Source: Sulfidibacterium sp964588415 (GTDB lineage Bacteria > Bacteroidota > Bacteroidia > Bacteroidales > F082). From it: 42,557 nucleotides of DNA. The stretch lies in contig CAZPPK010000003.1 of assembly GCA_964588415.1 (NCBI GenBank), positions 1 through 42,557 on the forward strand. The letters are read 5' to 3'. Under the pieces are notes generated by a model that worked only from the letters and a program-made list of their open reading frames with translations, did no database searches and was not told the DNA's origin. The translations under genes and the position numbers were made by a program. Position 1 is the stretch's first letter. Each line of letters starts with the position of its first letter. Below, one piece after another: positions 22,655 through 31,686 of the stretch.

Positions 22655-25600
22655 CTAAACTTTGGCCGATTTCCTTTCAAACCGTTTTGCAAAACCCTCG
22701 TAGAACATTGGAATGATATTCAGCGAAAAAAAGATCCCGGTTATCATACCTCCGATAATGGTGATGGCAAAAGGTTGGTGAATGGCCGATCCCAATCCCA
22801 CGGCGGCCGGTAATACTGCAATAATCGTCGTCAGACCGGTCATTAAAATGGGTCGGGTACGAAGGTGTACCGCCTCCCGAAGGGCATCCTGTAAATCATA
22901 ATTTTCTTCTTTTCGAAGCCGGTTTACTTTGTCAATCAATATAATGGCATTGTTTACGGAAACCCCGATTATAGTAAGCAAACCGAGGGCAACGGAAATA
23001 CTTAACTGTTGACGGGTAATCAATAAAGCGATGAAAACCCCGATAAAATCCAGTGGGATCTTCAGTAAAATAACAAAGGGTTGCCAATAAGAGTTAAACT
23101 GTAGAAGTAGCACAAGATAAATGAGCAGAATGGCCATGAGGATTACAAAAGAAAATGATTTAATGGTCTGAATTAATGTTTGATATTGCCCGCGAACCAA
23201 CAGGTTATAACCACCCGGCAGAAAATTGGCTTTTAGGCTGGTTTTCAGTTTCTTTACTGCGCCAAAGATGTTCCCTTCCGGACTGGCAACTACGGTCAAT
23301 TCCCTTTGTCCATTCAAATGGCTGATGGAAGGTAATGAATTAACAAGATTGATGTTGGCTAATTTCTCAAGAGGGATATATTTTCCAGAAGCTGTTCGAA
23401 TCGGCAGTTGTTTAAGCTGGCTTATATTCTCCCGGTCTTTTTTTGGCAGACGCAAAAATACGGAAACGGGAACCTGCTCTTTTACAAACCTTGCCACCAC
23501 CTCTCCTCTGTAAGCCAGTGCCAGTTCCTGATACAGGTCAAAGGCATTCAGGCCGAATCGTGCCAGTTCGGCACGTTTTGGGGTAATGTCGATTTGAGGG
23601 ACTGAGTATTTGGAATTGTTGATGATGTTGGTAAAATCTCCTGTTTGAGCAGCCGTTTTTTCCACAACGGCAGCGAGGTGGGCCAGAGTATCCAGATTAG
23701 GACCTGTGATGGAAACGCCAAAAAAAGCAGGCAAGCCGCTAAAACTTTCATCAATATTTTCCTGTGTGGGTTGGTGGTACAGGATAACCAGCCCATCAAA
23801 AGTGGCGAACTGTTTTTTAAACTCGTTCATCAATTGTGTAACGCTTTCTGTCCGGTATTTTTTATCTACTAATTTAATAAACAGTTCACCGCGGTTCACA
23901 CTTTCTACATAGTAAGTATTCGCTGGCGATCCAACCCGCAAATAAATATTATCCACATTGGGATTTTTTTGTATCACCCGTACCAACTGTTCGGCCACCT
24001 TTTCCGATTCTTTTAAAGAAACCCCGGGACGCATAACATACTCAAACAACAGAGCTCCTTCATCTACAACAGGAAGCATATTTGCCTTGTTTGTCAGAGG
24101 AAGTAGGCTGCCCCCCACTAAAAACAGCAGTATCAGTACGGCAATAACCCCTGTTTTATGCGACAGGGAGAAACGGAGCATTTTATCATTAACCGCTTTA
24201 AATTTTTGCAGAAAAGCCGGTTCTTTCACCTTTTTACCCTTCACACCTCCTTTCCAGTAAATTAGCGCCGGTATAACCGTAATGGAAATAAGGAAAGAAC
24301 CGAAAAGTGTGAGTGTAATAGTCAATCCGAAAGGCGTTATCAGGTCTTTCATATATCCTGAAATAAACAATAAAGGCAGGAAAACAATAATGGTGGTTAG
24401 GGTGCCGTTCAGGTCGGCAGCAAATATTTCGGTTACCCCCGATTTAATGGATCCGATCAGTGATTTCCCCTTTTCCAGGAATTTTTCAATAATTTCCAAT
24501 ACAATAATAGAGTCGTCAACCACCATCCCCAGCGACAACGTCAGTGCAGCAAGTGTCATCATGTTCAGGGAATAATTGATGGCATACATGATAATGGCAG
24601 TAAAAAAAAGGGCCAGCGGGATGGTAACAGAAACGATGAGTGTGGGTGCGGTTCGCTGAAGAAAAAGAAACAAAACCAGCATGGCAAGGATGGCGCCGAT
24701 ATAAATCTCTTCACGGACCCCGTCCATGGATTTGCTCAATACCTCCGACTGATCATAGAATTTGTGGATCCGGGTTCCCGGTGGCAATAGTTTTTTGAGT
24801 GATTGTAATTCCTTTTGAACTGCAGAAGCTACCTTGATGGATCCCGAACCCTCTGCTTTTTGTACCAAAATAGCCACTGCCGGGTATTGGTTGGCCTTTA
24901 TCAAATAATGCTTTGGCAAACCTCCTTTGCTGATCCGTGCTATATCTTTTAGAAAGACAGGTGCTCCGTTGCTTTGTGTTGTTACTTTAAGATATTCTAA
25001 ATCGGAAAGCTTTTGATATTGTCCATTTCCCCTTATGGGGATATCATAATAATTTTTTTCCAGATAGCGGCCCGAAACGATAATGTTGTTGTTTTTCAGT
25101 ATGTTTTCAATATCCAAAAGGCTTAAGTGAAGCAATCGAAGTTTTTGCGGATCGGGTTCCACGACAAATGCCGGTTTTTCCCCTCCGATGACCTCTATTT
25201 TGGAGATATTACCGAGACTTAAAAGGGCTGGTTTTACACGGTATTGAATAATGTCGCGTAACTGATAGGGCGGGATATCGGGATTGACAAAAGTAAAGCC
25301 GATCACTTCCTGCATCCGGCTTCCCAGATTGTCAACTACGGGAACAAGGTTCGGAGGCAATTGTCCGGAAAGGGTTGAAAGCGCTGCCGCGGTGAGCTGG
25401 CGGGCATCCAACACCGAATAACGGTTACTGAATTCAACGGTAACTTCCGAATGCCCCAGGGTGGTTACCGATGATGTCCGCTGAACGCCACGAATGCCCT
25501 GCAGGACATTTTCAATGGGATTCGTGACCAAAATTTCCATATCCTTTGGGGAAACACCTGAATATGTTGTGATTACGTTTACCAGCGGATAATTTAACCC

Positions 25601-25717
25601 CGGGAAATAATCAACTGGCATTTTGAACAGGCTCCAGCTTCCTGCGGCAATCAAAATCAAAATGATGGCCAAAGAATAGAAAGGTCTCCTGACGAAATTT
25701 TCAAATGACTTTTTCAT
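22655..25717 (-). CDS. RND efflux pump inner-membrane protein (second pump)
   Basis: 1020-residue proton-driven transporter of the AcrB/HAE-1-like type. TM1 follows a short basic N-terminus (MKKSFENFVRRPFYSLAII). Two large periplasmic loops lie between TM1-2 and TM7-8. The TM4 proton-relay pair is D401-D402 in LSLGMVVDDSIIVLEIIEKF, which suggests organic substrates and not metal ions (metal pumps usually differ here). The C-terminal half repeats the fold (PFVILLKIPLDFIGVFIALL; TIIGVSVNNAIILIDKVNRLRKEE). It is the last gene of the six-gene operon and sits 15 bp after its adaptor. It converges on the carbonic anhydrase with only 40 bp between and no clear terminator. Confidence 0.95.
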   Translation of the reverse strand: MKKSFENFVRRPFYSLAIILILIAAGSWSLFKMPVDYFPGLNYPLVNVITTYSGVSPKDMEILVTNPIENVLQGIRGVQRTSSVTTLGHSEVTVEFSNRYSVLDARQLTAAALSTLSGQLPPNLVPVVDNLGSRMQEVIGFTFVNPDIPPYQLRDIIQYRVKPALLSLGNISKIEVIGGEKPAFVVEPDPQKLRLLHLSLLDIENILKNNNIIVSGRYLEKNYYDIPIRGNGQYQKLSDLEYLKVTTQSNGAPVFLKDIARISKGGLPKHYLIKANQYPAVAILVQKAEGSGSIKVASAVQKELQSLKKLLPPGTRIHKFYDQSEVLSKSMDGVREEIYIGAILAMLVLFLFLQRTAPTLIVSVTIPLALFFTAIIMYAINYSLNMMTLAALTLSLGMVVDDSIIVLEIIEKFLEKGKSLIGSIKSGVTEIFAADLNGTLTTIIVFLPLLFISGYMKDLITPFGLTITLTLFGSFLISITVIPALIYWKGGVKGKKVKEPAFLQKFKAVNDKMLRFSLSHKTGVIAVLILLFLVGGSLLPLTNKANMLPVVDEGALLFEYVMRPGVSLKESEKVAEQLVRVIQKNPNVDNIYLRVGSPANTYYVESVNRGELFIKLVDKKYRTESVTQLMNEFKKQFATFDGLVILYHQPTQENIDESFSGLPAFFGVSITGPNLDTLAHLAAVVEKTAAQTGDFTNIINNSKYSVPQIDITPKRAELARFGLNAFDLYQELALAYRGEVVARFVKEQVPVSVFLRLPKKDRENISQLKQLPIRTASGKYIPLEKLANINLVNSLPSISHLNGQRELTVVASPEGNIFGAVKKLKTSLKANFLPGGYNLLVRGQYQTLIQTIKSFSFVILMAILLIYLVLLLQFNSYWQPFVILLKIPLDFIGVFIALLITRQQLSISVALGLLTIIGVSVNNAIILIDKVNRLRKEENYDLQDALREAVHLRTRPILMTGLTTIIAVLPAAVGLGSAIHQPFAITIIGGMITGIFFSLNIIPMFYEGFAKRFERKSAKV

Positions 25718-25732
25718 GCTACCTGCAAACTG

Positions 25733-26788
25733 TTAGTCCCCAACGTTCATGCTTTTGCGAAGGTTTCCGTAAAACACCTCAAAAGCACCCTGTGTTAATA
25801 CCTGTGTTTCTGCTGCCAACCCTGATTTAATTTCCACCAGGCCGTTTTTCTCCCGGCCCACTTGTACCGGGGTTTTGTAATATTTTCCGTCTTTAACGGT
25901 AATGACAAAATAATCTGATTCTTTTTGAATGATTGCAGCTTTGGGAACAGCCACCGACTCATGTTTACGGGCAAGGAAAGAAAAAGAAACATAATCTCCG
26001 CTTTTCAAACGATGTTCCGGGTCATTCAGAGCAACCCACAAAGTGTGCCCGCCGGTGGACGGATTGATGGCCCGTTCTTTATAAATCAGTTTTCCTTTGT
26101 AGGTTTGTCCGTCAATTTGCAGCGGAAACTCTTTAACACTCAATGAATCCGGATTGCCATAATATTGAGCCACCAGTTTCAGATAATTATCATCCTGGAA
26201 AGTGCCTAAGAGTTGTCCTGCAACGGCATCTTCGCCCTGAGGCACCTGAATGTTATCAAGATATCCGTCAAAGGGCGCCCGGAATGAGGTCATGGTGTAA
26301 AAGTAGTTTAGATCATATTGAGCTGTATTCAACACATTTTGAGAATTTTGAAAGTCCCTTGTAGCATTTTCAAAATCTATCCGTGAGAGATAGTTCTTCT
26401 GAAGTAGTTTCTTCTGAGCTTCGTAATATTGCCTGAAATAATCATACTGGATCTTTGCATTGTCGAAGGCTTTTTTCAGGCCTTCTTTTTTTAGATCAAT
26501 TTCAGGCCCCTGAAGGGTATAAACGATTTCACCCTTTATTATTTTTTCTTTCAGATTGTTAAAATGAACAATCCCGTCGAACTTGGCTTCCAAATCTAAA
26601 GTATTCACGGCTTCAAGCGTTCCGTAACCTTTTATTTCATCGTAAAAGGAAGCGGAAGTTGCTGTAACAGATTTTGTTTTAACAAAGGCAGCAGGATTTT
26701 TTCCGGTTCCGGTATTCTGACAACTGACCAGTATTCCCGAAAGGAAAAGCAAACCAAGGTTGATGATGGATGTCAGATTTTTTTTCAT
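25733..26788 (-). CDS. RND periplasmic adaptor (membrane fusion protein), lipoprotein
   Basis: 351-residue adaptor joining pump and outer-membrane channel. A lipobox (ILVSCQN) anchors it to a membrane. The half-lipoyl motif LDLEAKFDGIVHFNNLKEKIIKGEIVYTL leads into a full alpha-helical hairpin (about residues 125-190, e.g. KKAFDNAKIQYDYFRQYYEAQ), then the second lipoyl half SFRAPFDGYLDNIQVPQGEDAVAGQLL, a beta-barrel and the membrane-proximal domain. Its gene lies directly before the second RND pump (15 bp) and 57 bp after the PAP2 gene. Confidence 0.92.
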   Translation of the reverse strand: MKKNLTSIINLGLLFLSGILVSCQNTGTGKNPAAFVKTKSVTATSASFYDEIKGYGTLEAVNTLDLEAKFDGIVHFNNLKEKIIKGEIVYTLQGPEIDLKKEGLKKAFDNAKIQYDYFRQYYEAQKKLLQKNYLSRIDFENATRDFQNSQNVLNTAQYDLNYFYTMTSFRAPFDGYLDNIQVPQGEDAVAGQLLGTFQDDNYLKLVAQYYGNPDSLSVKEFPLQIDGQTYKGKLIYKERAINPSTGGHTLWVALNDPEHRLKSGDYVSFSFLARKHESVAVPKAAIIQKESDYFVITVKDGKYYKTPVQVGREKNGLVEIKSGLAAETQVLTQGAFEVFYGNLRKSMNVGD

Positions 26789-26845
26789 TTGTCATCTCTT
26801 CCTTTAAAAGCGTTTTTGATTCTGCAAAAAACTTATCAAAGGTAA

Positions 26846-27667
26846 CTAAAAATGATAAGCCAGGCCTACAGTGCCGTCGTCCAGAATGCCCATTTTAAGA
26901 TGTTCGTTACCTTCCAGAATATGATAAGCCGTTTTCCCAACAGCAAATCCCAATGCGGCTCCGATCAGTACATCAGATGACCAGTGCTTGTCGTTGTAAA
27001 TTCTTGATAATCCGACTCCTGTGGCAAGTCCATAAGAAAGAATGCCCACCCAGGGTTTATCTTTGTAGACAGAAGCAAAAACCGTTGCCAGTGAAAATGC
27101 TACCACAGTATGACCAGAAGGGAATGAAACATACTGAAAATCTTTAGGGCCCATCCATAAGTGCGGATTGGCAGGAACGCTTTGGTAAGGTCGCACGCGA
27201 CCGAAAATATGTTTCACCACTTCCACACTCACACCGCCAATAATCACCGCTTGAGTAGCTGCCATGGCCACACGTCTCATTTTAGGATTGTGTGTTACAA
27301 CTCCATAGAAATAAAATCCTGCAACAAAAGGAAAAGAATAAACACCGCTTCCCAAAGGCTCCAGTCCGTATTTGGCAACTCTGTTCATTCCAGCTGTTTG
27401 GTGTGCCTGAAAAAAATTCCTGATCTGACTATCAAAAATATAAAGTGTGGCTCCGCCAGCTACGACGCCTCCAAAAGCAATCCATTCCGGTTTTTGCCAA
27501 TGTGCAGGAGCCGTTACTGTCTTTTTTGCTGCTGTCCAGTATGAAAGATAATATTGTTTGCAGGGCTTTTTCGGATATGATGCAAATAAATTGGTCTGGG
27601 CCATCGTTTGAAAAGACAGGCCCATACTGATAAACAAAATCATAATAGCTCTCAGAAAAGTCTTCAT
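26846..27667 (-). CDS. PAP2-family lipid phosphatase
   Basis: Secreted or membrane-bound phosphatase. Signal peptide residues 1-23 (ends QTMAQ). All three PAP2 motifs are intact: K152-HIFGRVR-P160 (KxxxxxxRP), P183-SGH186 and S221-R-x5-H228-x3-D232. Hydrophobic stretches surround them, consistent with the phosphatidic acid/undecaprenyl-pyrophosphate phosphatase fold. It lies inside the efflux operon between two pump sets, 15 bp after the first RND gene. Likely substrates are lipid A or isoprenoid phosphates or phosphatidic acid. Its place suggests the locus reshapes the envelope as well as pumping, but that is inference. Confidence 0.92.
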   Translation of the reverse strand: MKTFLRAIMILFISMGLSFQTMAQTNLFASYPKKPCKQYYLSYWTAAKKTVTAPAHWQKPEWIAFGGVVAGGATLYIFDSQIRNFFQAHQTAGMNRVAKYGLEPLGSGVYSFPFVAGFYFYGVVTHNPKMRRVAMAATQAVIIGGVSVEVVKHIFGRVRPYQSVPANPHLWMGPKDFQYVSFPSGHTVVAFSLATVFASVYKDKPWVGILSYGLATGVGLSRIYNDKHWSSDVLIGAALGFAVGKTAYHILEGNEHLKMGILDDGTVGLAYHF

Positions 27668-27682
27668 ATTTATGGAATTAGT

Positions 27683-30600
27683 TTATTCTTTAATTGTTTT
27701 ATTATTTGTAGTAATCACTTTCGGCGGATCCTTTTTTTCAATTATCCTTAAAAAGGTTGGCAATGCAATTAGCAAAACAGGAATAGCCATGAGGAAACCG
27801 CCAATGACCGATATTGCCAAAGGTTGGTGCATTTGAGCTCCGGTTCCAATCCCTATAGCAAGAGGCAACAAGGCAAAAATAGCAGCCAAAGCTGTCATTA
27901 AGTTGGGTCGCAGCCGTGTAGAGATAGAGTAAATAATAGAATCATCCACCGAAAGGCCTTTTTTACGCTCTTTATCATATTGTAAGTAAGTAAAGATAGA
28001 TGCTTCTCCTACAATCCCGACGATCATAATGATGCCCACATAACTTCCCACATTCAATGGAATGTGTAAAAAGTAGAGTAACAGCGCACTTCCTGTTGGT
28101 CCTAATAAGGTAAGAAAAATGATCAACAAAGCTATTTTCAGCCTTCTGAACAAAAATAAAATAACGGTAAATACAAGCAGTGCGGCCAAAAACAAAATAA
28201 GCTCTAGCTCTTGAAATGCCCGTTGTTGTTGTTGATAGGCGCCACCATATTCAATGTTGTAGCCTGGAGGAAGGCTGATCTTTTCACTGATTGCTTTTTG
28301 GATGGCTTTCAGTGTGCTACCCAAATCACGGTTGTTGAGCCGGGCGGTTACATAATCAACTTTTTTAAGATTTTCCCGGTCGATTTCTGCAACGCCTTTG
28401 ATGGTTTTTATCGTGGCAAATCCCTTCATGGGTGCAAGTCTTCCGTCAGGCAGGAACAGCTTGCTGTCTTTTAGTGCCTGCAATCCGGTGCTGTCGCGTT
28501 TGGGATAGATCATGCGGATGTCGGTAAACTGCATGGGATCTTGAATAGTACCTACGACGGTTCCGCCAGTGCGTGTTTGAAGCTGAGATTGAAGGTCTTG
28601 TGGCGTTAGGTTGAATCGACGAAGTTTGGTAACATTCGGGATTATTTCAATCTCAGGCCCGGCAATGGTAATGCCGTTAAAAACATCGGCCGTACCGCGG
28701 ACTGAACTCACAATGTCGGCCACTTGTCTGGCATATTTTCTGATGACATTTTCATCGTCACCGAATATTTTGATGGAAATAGGTTGCACCGAGCTCATTA
28801 AATCGCCCAGCTTATCGGCAATCACCTGGCCGAAATCAACCCTGAGTGCGGGAACCGCTTTTTCCGCTTTTTGCCTGATCTCATTGATGACTTCATCAGT
28901 AGTACGATTTCTTTTTCTTTTTAATTGAATAAGATAATCGCCTGTATTAGGTTCCGTAATAAAAAATCCCATTTGGGTTCCTGTCCTGCGTGAATAGGAG
29001 TTAACTTCCGGAATTGTAGCAAGGATGCCGTCAATTTTTTTAAGCATCTTTTCCGTTTCATTCAGCGTAGTTCCAGGCGGACTGACAAAATCGAGTACAA
29101 TGGAACCTTCGTCCATTTGCGGTAAGAAACCAGACGGAAGGTGCGGAAAGATAAAGTACATGATAGCCAGTGAGGCCAGCACCATGCCGATGGCAAAAGC
29201 AGGACGATGAATAAAAAATCCCACCCAGTTTCGTCTTTTTAGGATATTGGATTGCCCGTGTTTTTGTACTGTTTTCGGGGAAAACACAAGGTAAAATACT
29301 GGTAACCCAATCCAGGTGATAAGGAAAGATGCGGTCAGCGTGATGATCATGGTCTGAGTCATGATGTTGAAATAGGCTCCGGCGACGCCCGACATGATCC
29401 CGAAAGGTAAGAAGATAACGATGGTTGACAGCGAAGAGCCCACCATGGCAGGGAAAAGATATTTTATGGCTTTGGGCACAACGGTTTTAAAATCTTCGTC
29501 CGGATTTTCTTCATGCGTTCGATGGATCTGCTCTACAATTACCACCGAATCGTCTATAACAAGGGCGATTGCCGCCGCCAGCGCTCCAAGGGTCATGATG
29601 TTGAAATCGAAGCCAAAGACATGAAGAATTACCAGGGAAAATGCCAGCGACAACGGTACACTAAGCAAAATGATAAAACCACTTTTCAATGAACGCAAAA
29701 AAACAATGGTTACTATAATAGCGAGTAACAGTCCAATCCAAAGCACATCGCGGATACTTTTAATGGCGCTTCCAACGAAAGTGGCCTGATTGTAAAACGG
29801 CCTGATTCTGACACCTTTTGGAAGAATGTGTTCATTCAACACTTTAATTCTTTTCTGTATCTTTTGGTTCAGGGTTATGAGATTGGCTTCAGGCTGCTTA
29901 AGAATTGCGATAAGCGGAACATTTTTCCCGTTGGCTTTAATACGGACATATTGCCGTTGTTCCCCAATCTGTACATGGGCAAAATCCTGTATCCTGATAA
30001 TGCCTTTTGCTGTGCTCTTGATGATTGTATTTTCCAATTTGTTGAGATTGGTGATATTGGCGTTGGTCAAACTCAGATACAGTCTGCGAAAATCACCCAC
30101 ATAACCGTTTGCTTTGACGAAATTAGTCTGTTTGAGAACTGCCTCAATCATTTCGGGAGTAATTCCGAGCCGGCTCATTTTTTCTTTGTTCAGAACCAAC
30201 TGATATTCTTTGATTTTCCCGCCTGTAATATCCACCTCCCGGATTCCGCTGATTTGTTCCAGATAAGGTTTAATAGTGTACAGTGCTAGCATTCGCAATT
30301 CAATGGGACTTTTGTTTCCTTCGAGCGAATAGCCTTCCACTGGCGAGATGGAAGGATTCATTTGTTCAACATGAATCTGAATTCCGGGAGGGAGATCGTT
30401 TCTTACTTCTGCGATCCGTGCGCTAATTTGCTGCATGGAAAGGGTTATGTCGGCATTCCAGTTGTAAAAGGCAGATATCTCACAACTTCCTCGTGAAGTA
30501 ATACTTTTTAAAAGAGTAAGGTTTTGACTTTTCTTGATCGCTTCTTCCAGCGGCCTGGTCACTGAAATCATCATTTTCCCCACAGGTTGTTGCCCGTTGT

Positions 30601-30742
30601 CGGCAATGACTTTTATCTTAGGAAAAGTGACATTAGGAAACAACGAGGTTTTCATCTTGCCGTAGGAATAAACTCCTGCCAGCGCCACAAGGATCATTAA
30701 AACAAAAAGAGGGCTTTTGAATTTGTTATAAAAATGGTTCAT
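27683..30742 (-). CDS. RND efflux pump inner-membrane protein (first pump)
   Basis: 1019-residue proton-driven transporter. N-terminus MNHFYNKFKSPLFVLMILVA enters TM1; TM4 carries D397-D398 in ALAAAIALVIDDSVVIVEQIHR. The two halves each hold a periplasmic porter domain, e.g. GTTLNETEKMLKKIDGILA in the second. The TM10-11 part reads IIMIVGIVGEASIFTYLQYD, where the usual Asn pair is replaced by Glu-Ala. It is clearly diverged from the other RND protein of the same operon, so the locus is not a recent tandem duplication. It follows its adaptor by 12 bp. Confidence 0.94.
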   Translation of the reverse strand: MNHFYNKFKSPLFVLMILVALAGVYSYGKMKTSLFPNVTFPKIKVIADNGQQPVGKMMISVTRPLEEAIKKSQNLTLLKSITSRGSCEISAFYNWNADITLSMQQISARIAEVRNDLPPGIQIHVEQMNPSISPVEGYSLEGNKSPIELRMLALYTIKPYLEQISGIREVDITGGKIKEYQLVLNKEKMSRLGITPEMIEAVLKQTNFVKANGYVGDFRRLYLSLTNANITNLNKLENTIIKSTAKGIIRIQDFAHVQIGEQRQYVRIKANGKNVPLIAILKQPEANLITLNQKIQKRIKVLNEHILPKGVRIRPFYNQATFVGSAIKSIRDVLWIGLLLAIIVTIVFLRSLKSGFIILLSVPLSLAFSLVILHVFGFDFNIMTLGALAAAIALVIDDSVVIVEQIHRTHEENPDEDFKTVVPKAIKYLFPAMVGSSLSTIVIFLPFGIMSGVAGAYFNIMTQTMIITLTASFLITWIGLPVFYLVFSPKTVQKHGQSNILKRRNWVGFFIHRPAFAIGMVLASLAIMYFIFPHLPSGFLPQMDEGSIVLDFVSPPGTTLNETEKMLKKIDGILATIPEVNSYSRRTGTQMGFFITEPNTGDYLIQLKRKRNRTTDEVINEIRQKAEKAVPALRVDFGQVIADKLGDLMSSVQPISIKIFGDDENVIRKYARQVADIVSSVRGTADVFNGITIAGPEIEIIPNVTKLRRFNLTPQDLQSQLQTRTGGTVVGTIQDPMQFTDIRMIYPKRDSTGLQALKDSKLFLPDGRLAPMKGFATIKTIKGVAEIDRENLKKVDYVTARLNNRDLGSTLKAIQKAISEKISLPPGYNIEYGGAYQQQQRAFQELELILFLAALLVFTVILFLFRRLKIALLIIFLTLLGPTGSALLLYFLHIPLNVGSYVGIIMIVGIVGEASIFTYLQYDKERKKGLSVDDSIIYSISTRLRPNLMTALAAIFALLPLAIGIGTGAQMHQPLAISVIGGFLMAIPVLLIALPTFLRIIEKKDPPKVITTNNKTIKE

Positions 30743-30754
30743 TTCAGTCTCCCT

Positions 30755-31675
30755 TTATTTTACAATTCTAACATAAGCCGTATCCGGAAGTCCGTAAGCG
30801 CCCTGGGTAAGTACCCTGTCGGAAGGTTTGATATCTCCCGAAAGGATTTGAATGGATTTTTCACCCTGCCATCCGATGGTTACAGGAATTTTAACAGCCG
30901 TGGTGTCATTGATCATTTTCATCAGCCAGAAAGTATCTTCTTCTTCATTGGCCAACACGGCTTTCCGGGGCACGAAAATGCCGTTGTGAATTTCTTTTAC
31001 TTTAAAGCTTACCTGCAGGTTCATGCCTTCGGAAAGTTGAAGGTTTGAAGGTAAGGGAACAATAAATGGCTGTGTTTGAGTCACACTGTCGGCCATAAAA
31101 AGCGGTTTTTTAAAAAACGAATTCACAGGATTTTTTCCGGGAATGTTCACCGTACAGGGTGTATTTATCAGAATGGATGAAACCTGTGCAAAAGGAATAT
31201 AAGTCATTGCAGCCAGTGAGTTCTTTTTAAAAGCAGAAGCCAGCAAGCTGCCGGGTTGGACATAATCTCCTTCCTGCACCATAACCTGATTGGTGAGTGC
31301 ATTCTGATCAGAAAAAATGGTATCTCTACTATTGCCCATCCCATGAGATAATGAACCGGAATTTTCAAGGGCGGTCAATTCAACAGGTTTGATGACAAAT
31401 AAAGGCTGGCCTGCCCGTACTTCATCACCTGGACGTGTAAACACATTAGTAATAACTCCATTGGCACGCGCCCTGAAATTCACATCCTGAAGATAACGGG
31501 TTACCGCTCTGAAATTCTCATAAACCACCTTGGTTTCCACTATGGGATTTCCAACACTGACTGTTGGAAGCGGGAGTTTGTAGCTTGTTTCCCCTTTTTT
31601 GTTTTGTTTGCAGGCAGTGACTGTAAAGATGAGGGCCAGGGCCCAAACCAGATTCCTTTTTTTGAATTTGAACAT
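30755..31675 (-). CDS. Short RND periplasmic adaptor lacking the helical hairpin, lipoprotein
   Basis: 306-residue membrane fusion protein with lipobox FTVTAC. The first lipoyl half is VNFRARANGVITNVFTRPGD and the second VMVQEGDYVQPGSLLASAF. Only ~45 residues (VELTALENSGSLSHGMGNSR and so on) separate them, with no heptad-like helices, so the coiled-coil hairpin that normally touches TolC is absent. The C-terminus has the beta-barrel and membrane-proximal parts (IFVPRKAVL; PSDRVLTQGAYGLPDTAYVRI). It sits between the TolC gene (11 bp) and the first RND gene (12 bp). Confidence 0.88.
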   Translation of the reverse strand: MFKFKKRNLVWALALIFTVTACKQNKKGETSYKLPLPTVSVGNPIVETKVVYENFRAVTRYLQDVNFRARANGVITNVFTRPGDEVRAGQPLFVIKPVELTALENSGSLSHGMGNSRDTIFSDQNALTNQVMVQEGDYVQPGSLLASAFKKNSLAAMTYIPFAQVSSILINTPCTVNIPGKNPVNSFFKKPLFMADSVTQTQPFIVPLPSNLQLSEGMNLQVSFKVKEIHNGIFVPRKAVLANEEEDTFWLMKMINDTTAVKIPVTIGWQGEKSIQILSGDIKPSDRVLTQGAYGLPDTAYVRIVK

Positions 31676-31686
31676 ACCTTCTGTAC

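Noticed and set aside
29828..30289. 153-residue open frame on the plus strand
   Set aside because: It is the antisense shadow of a well-supported RND pump gene with correct domain content on the minus strand.
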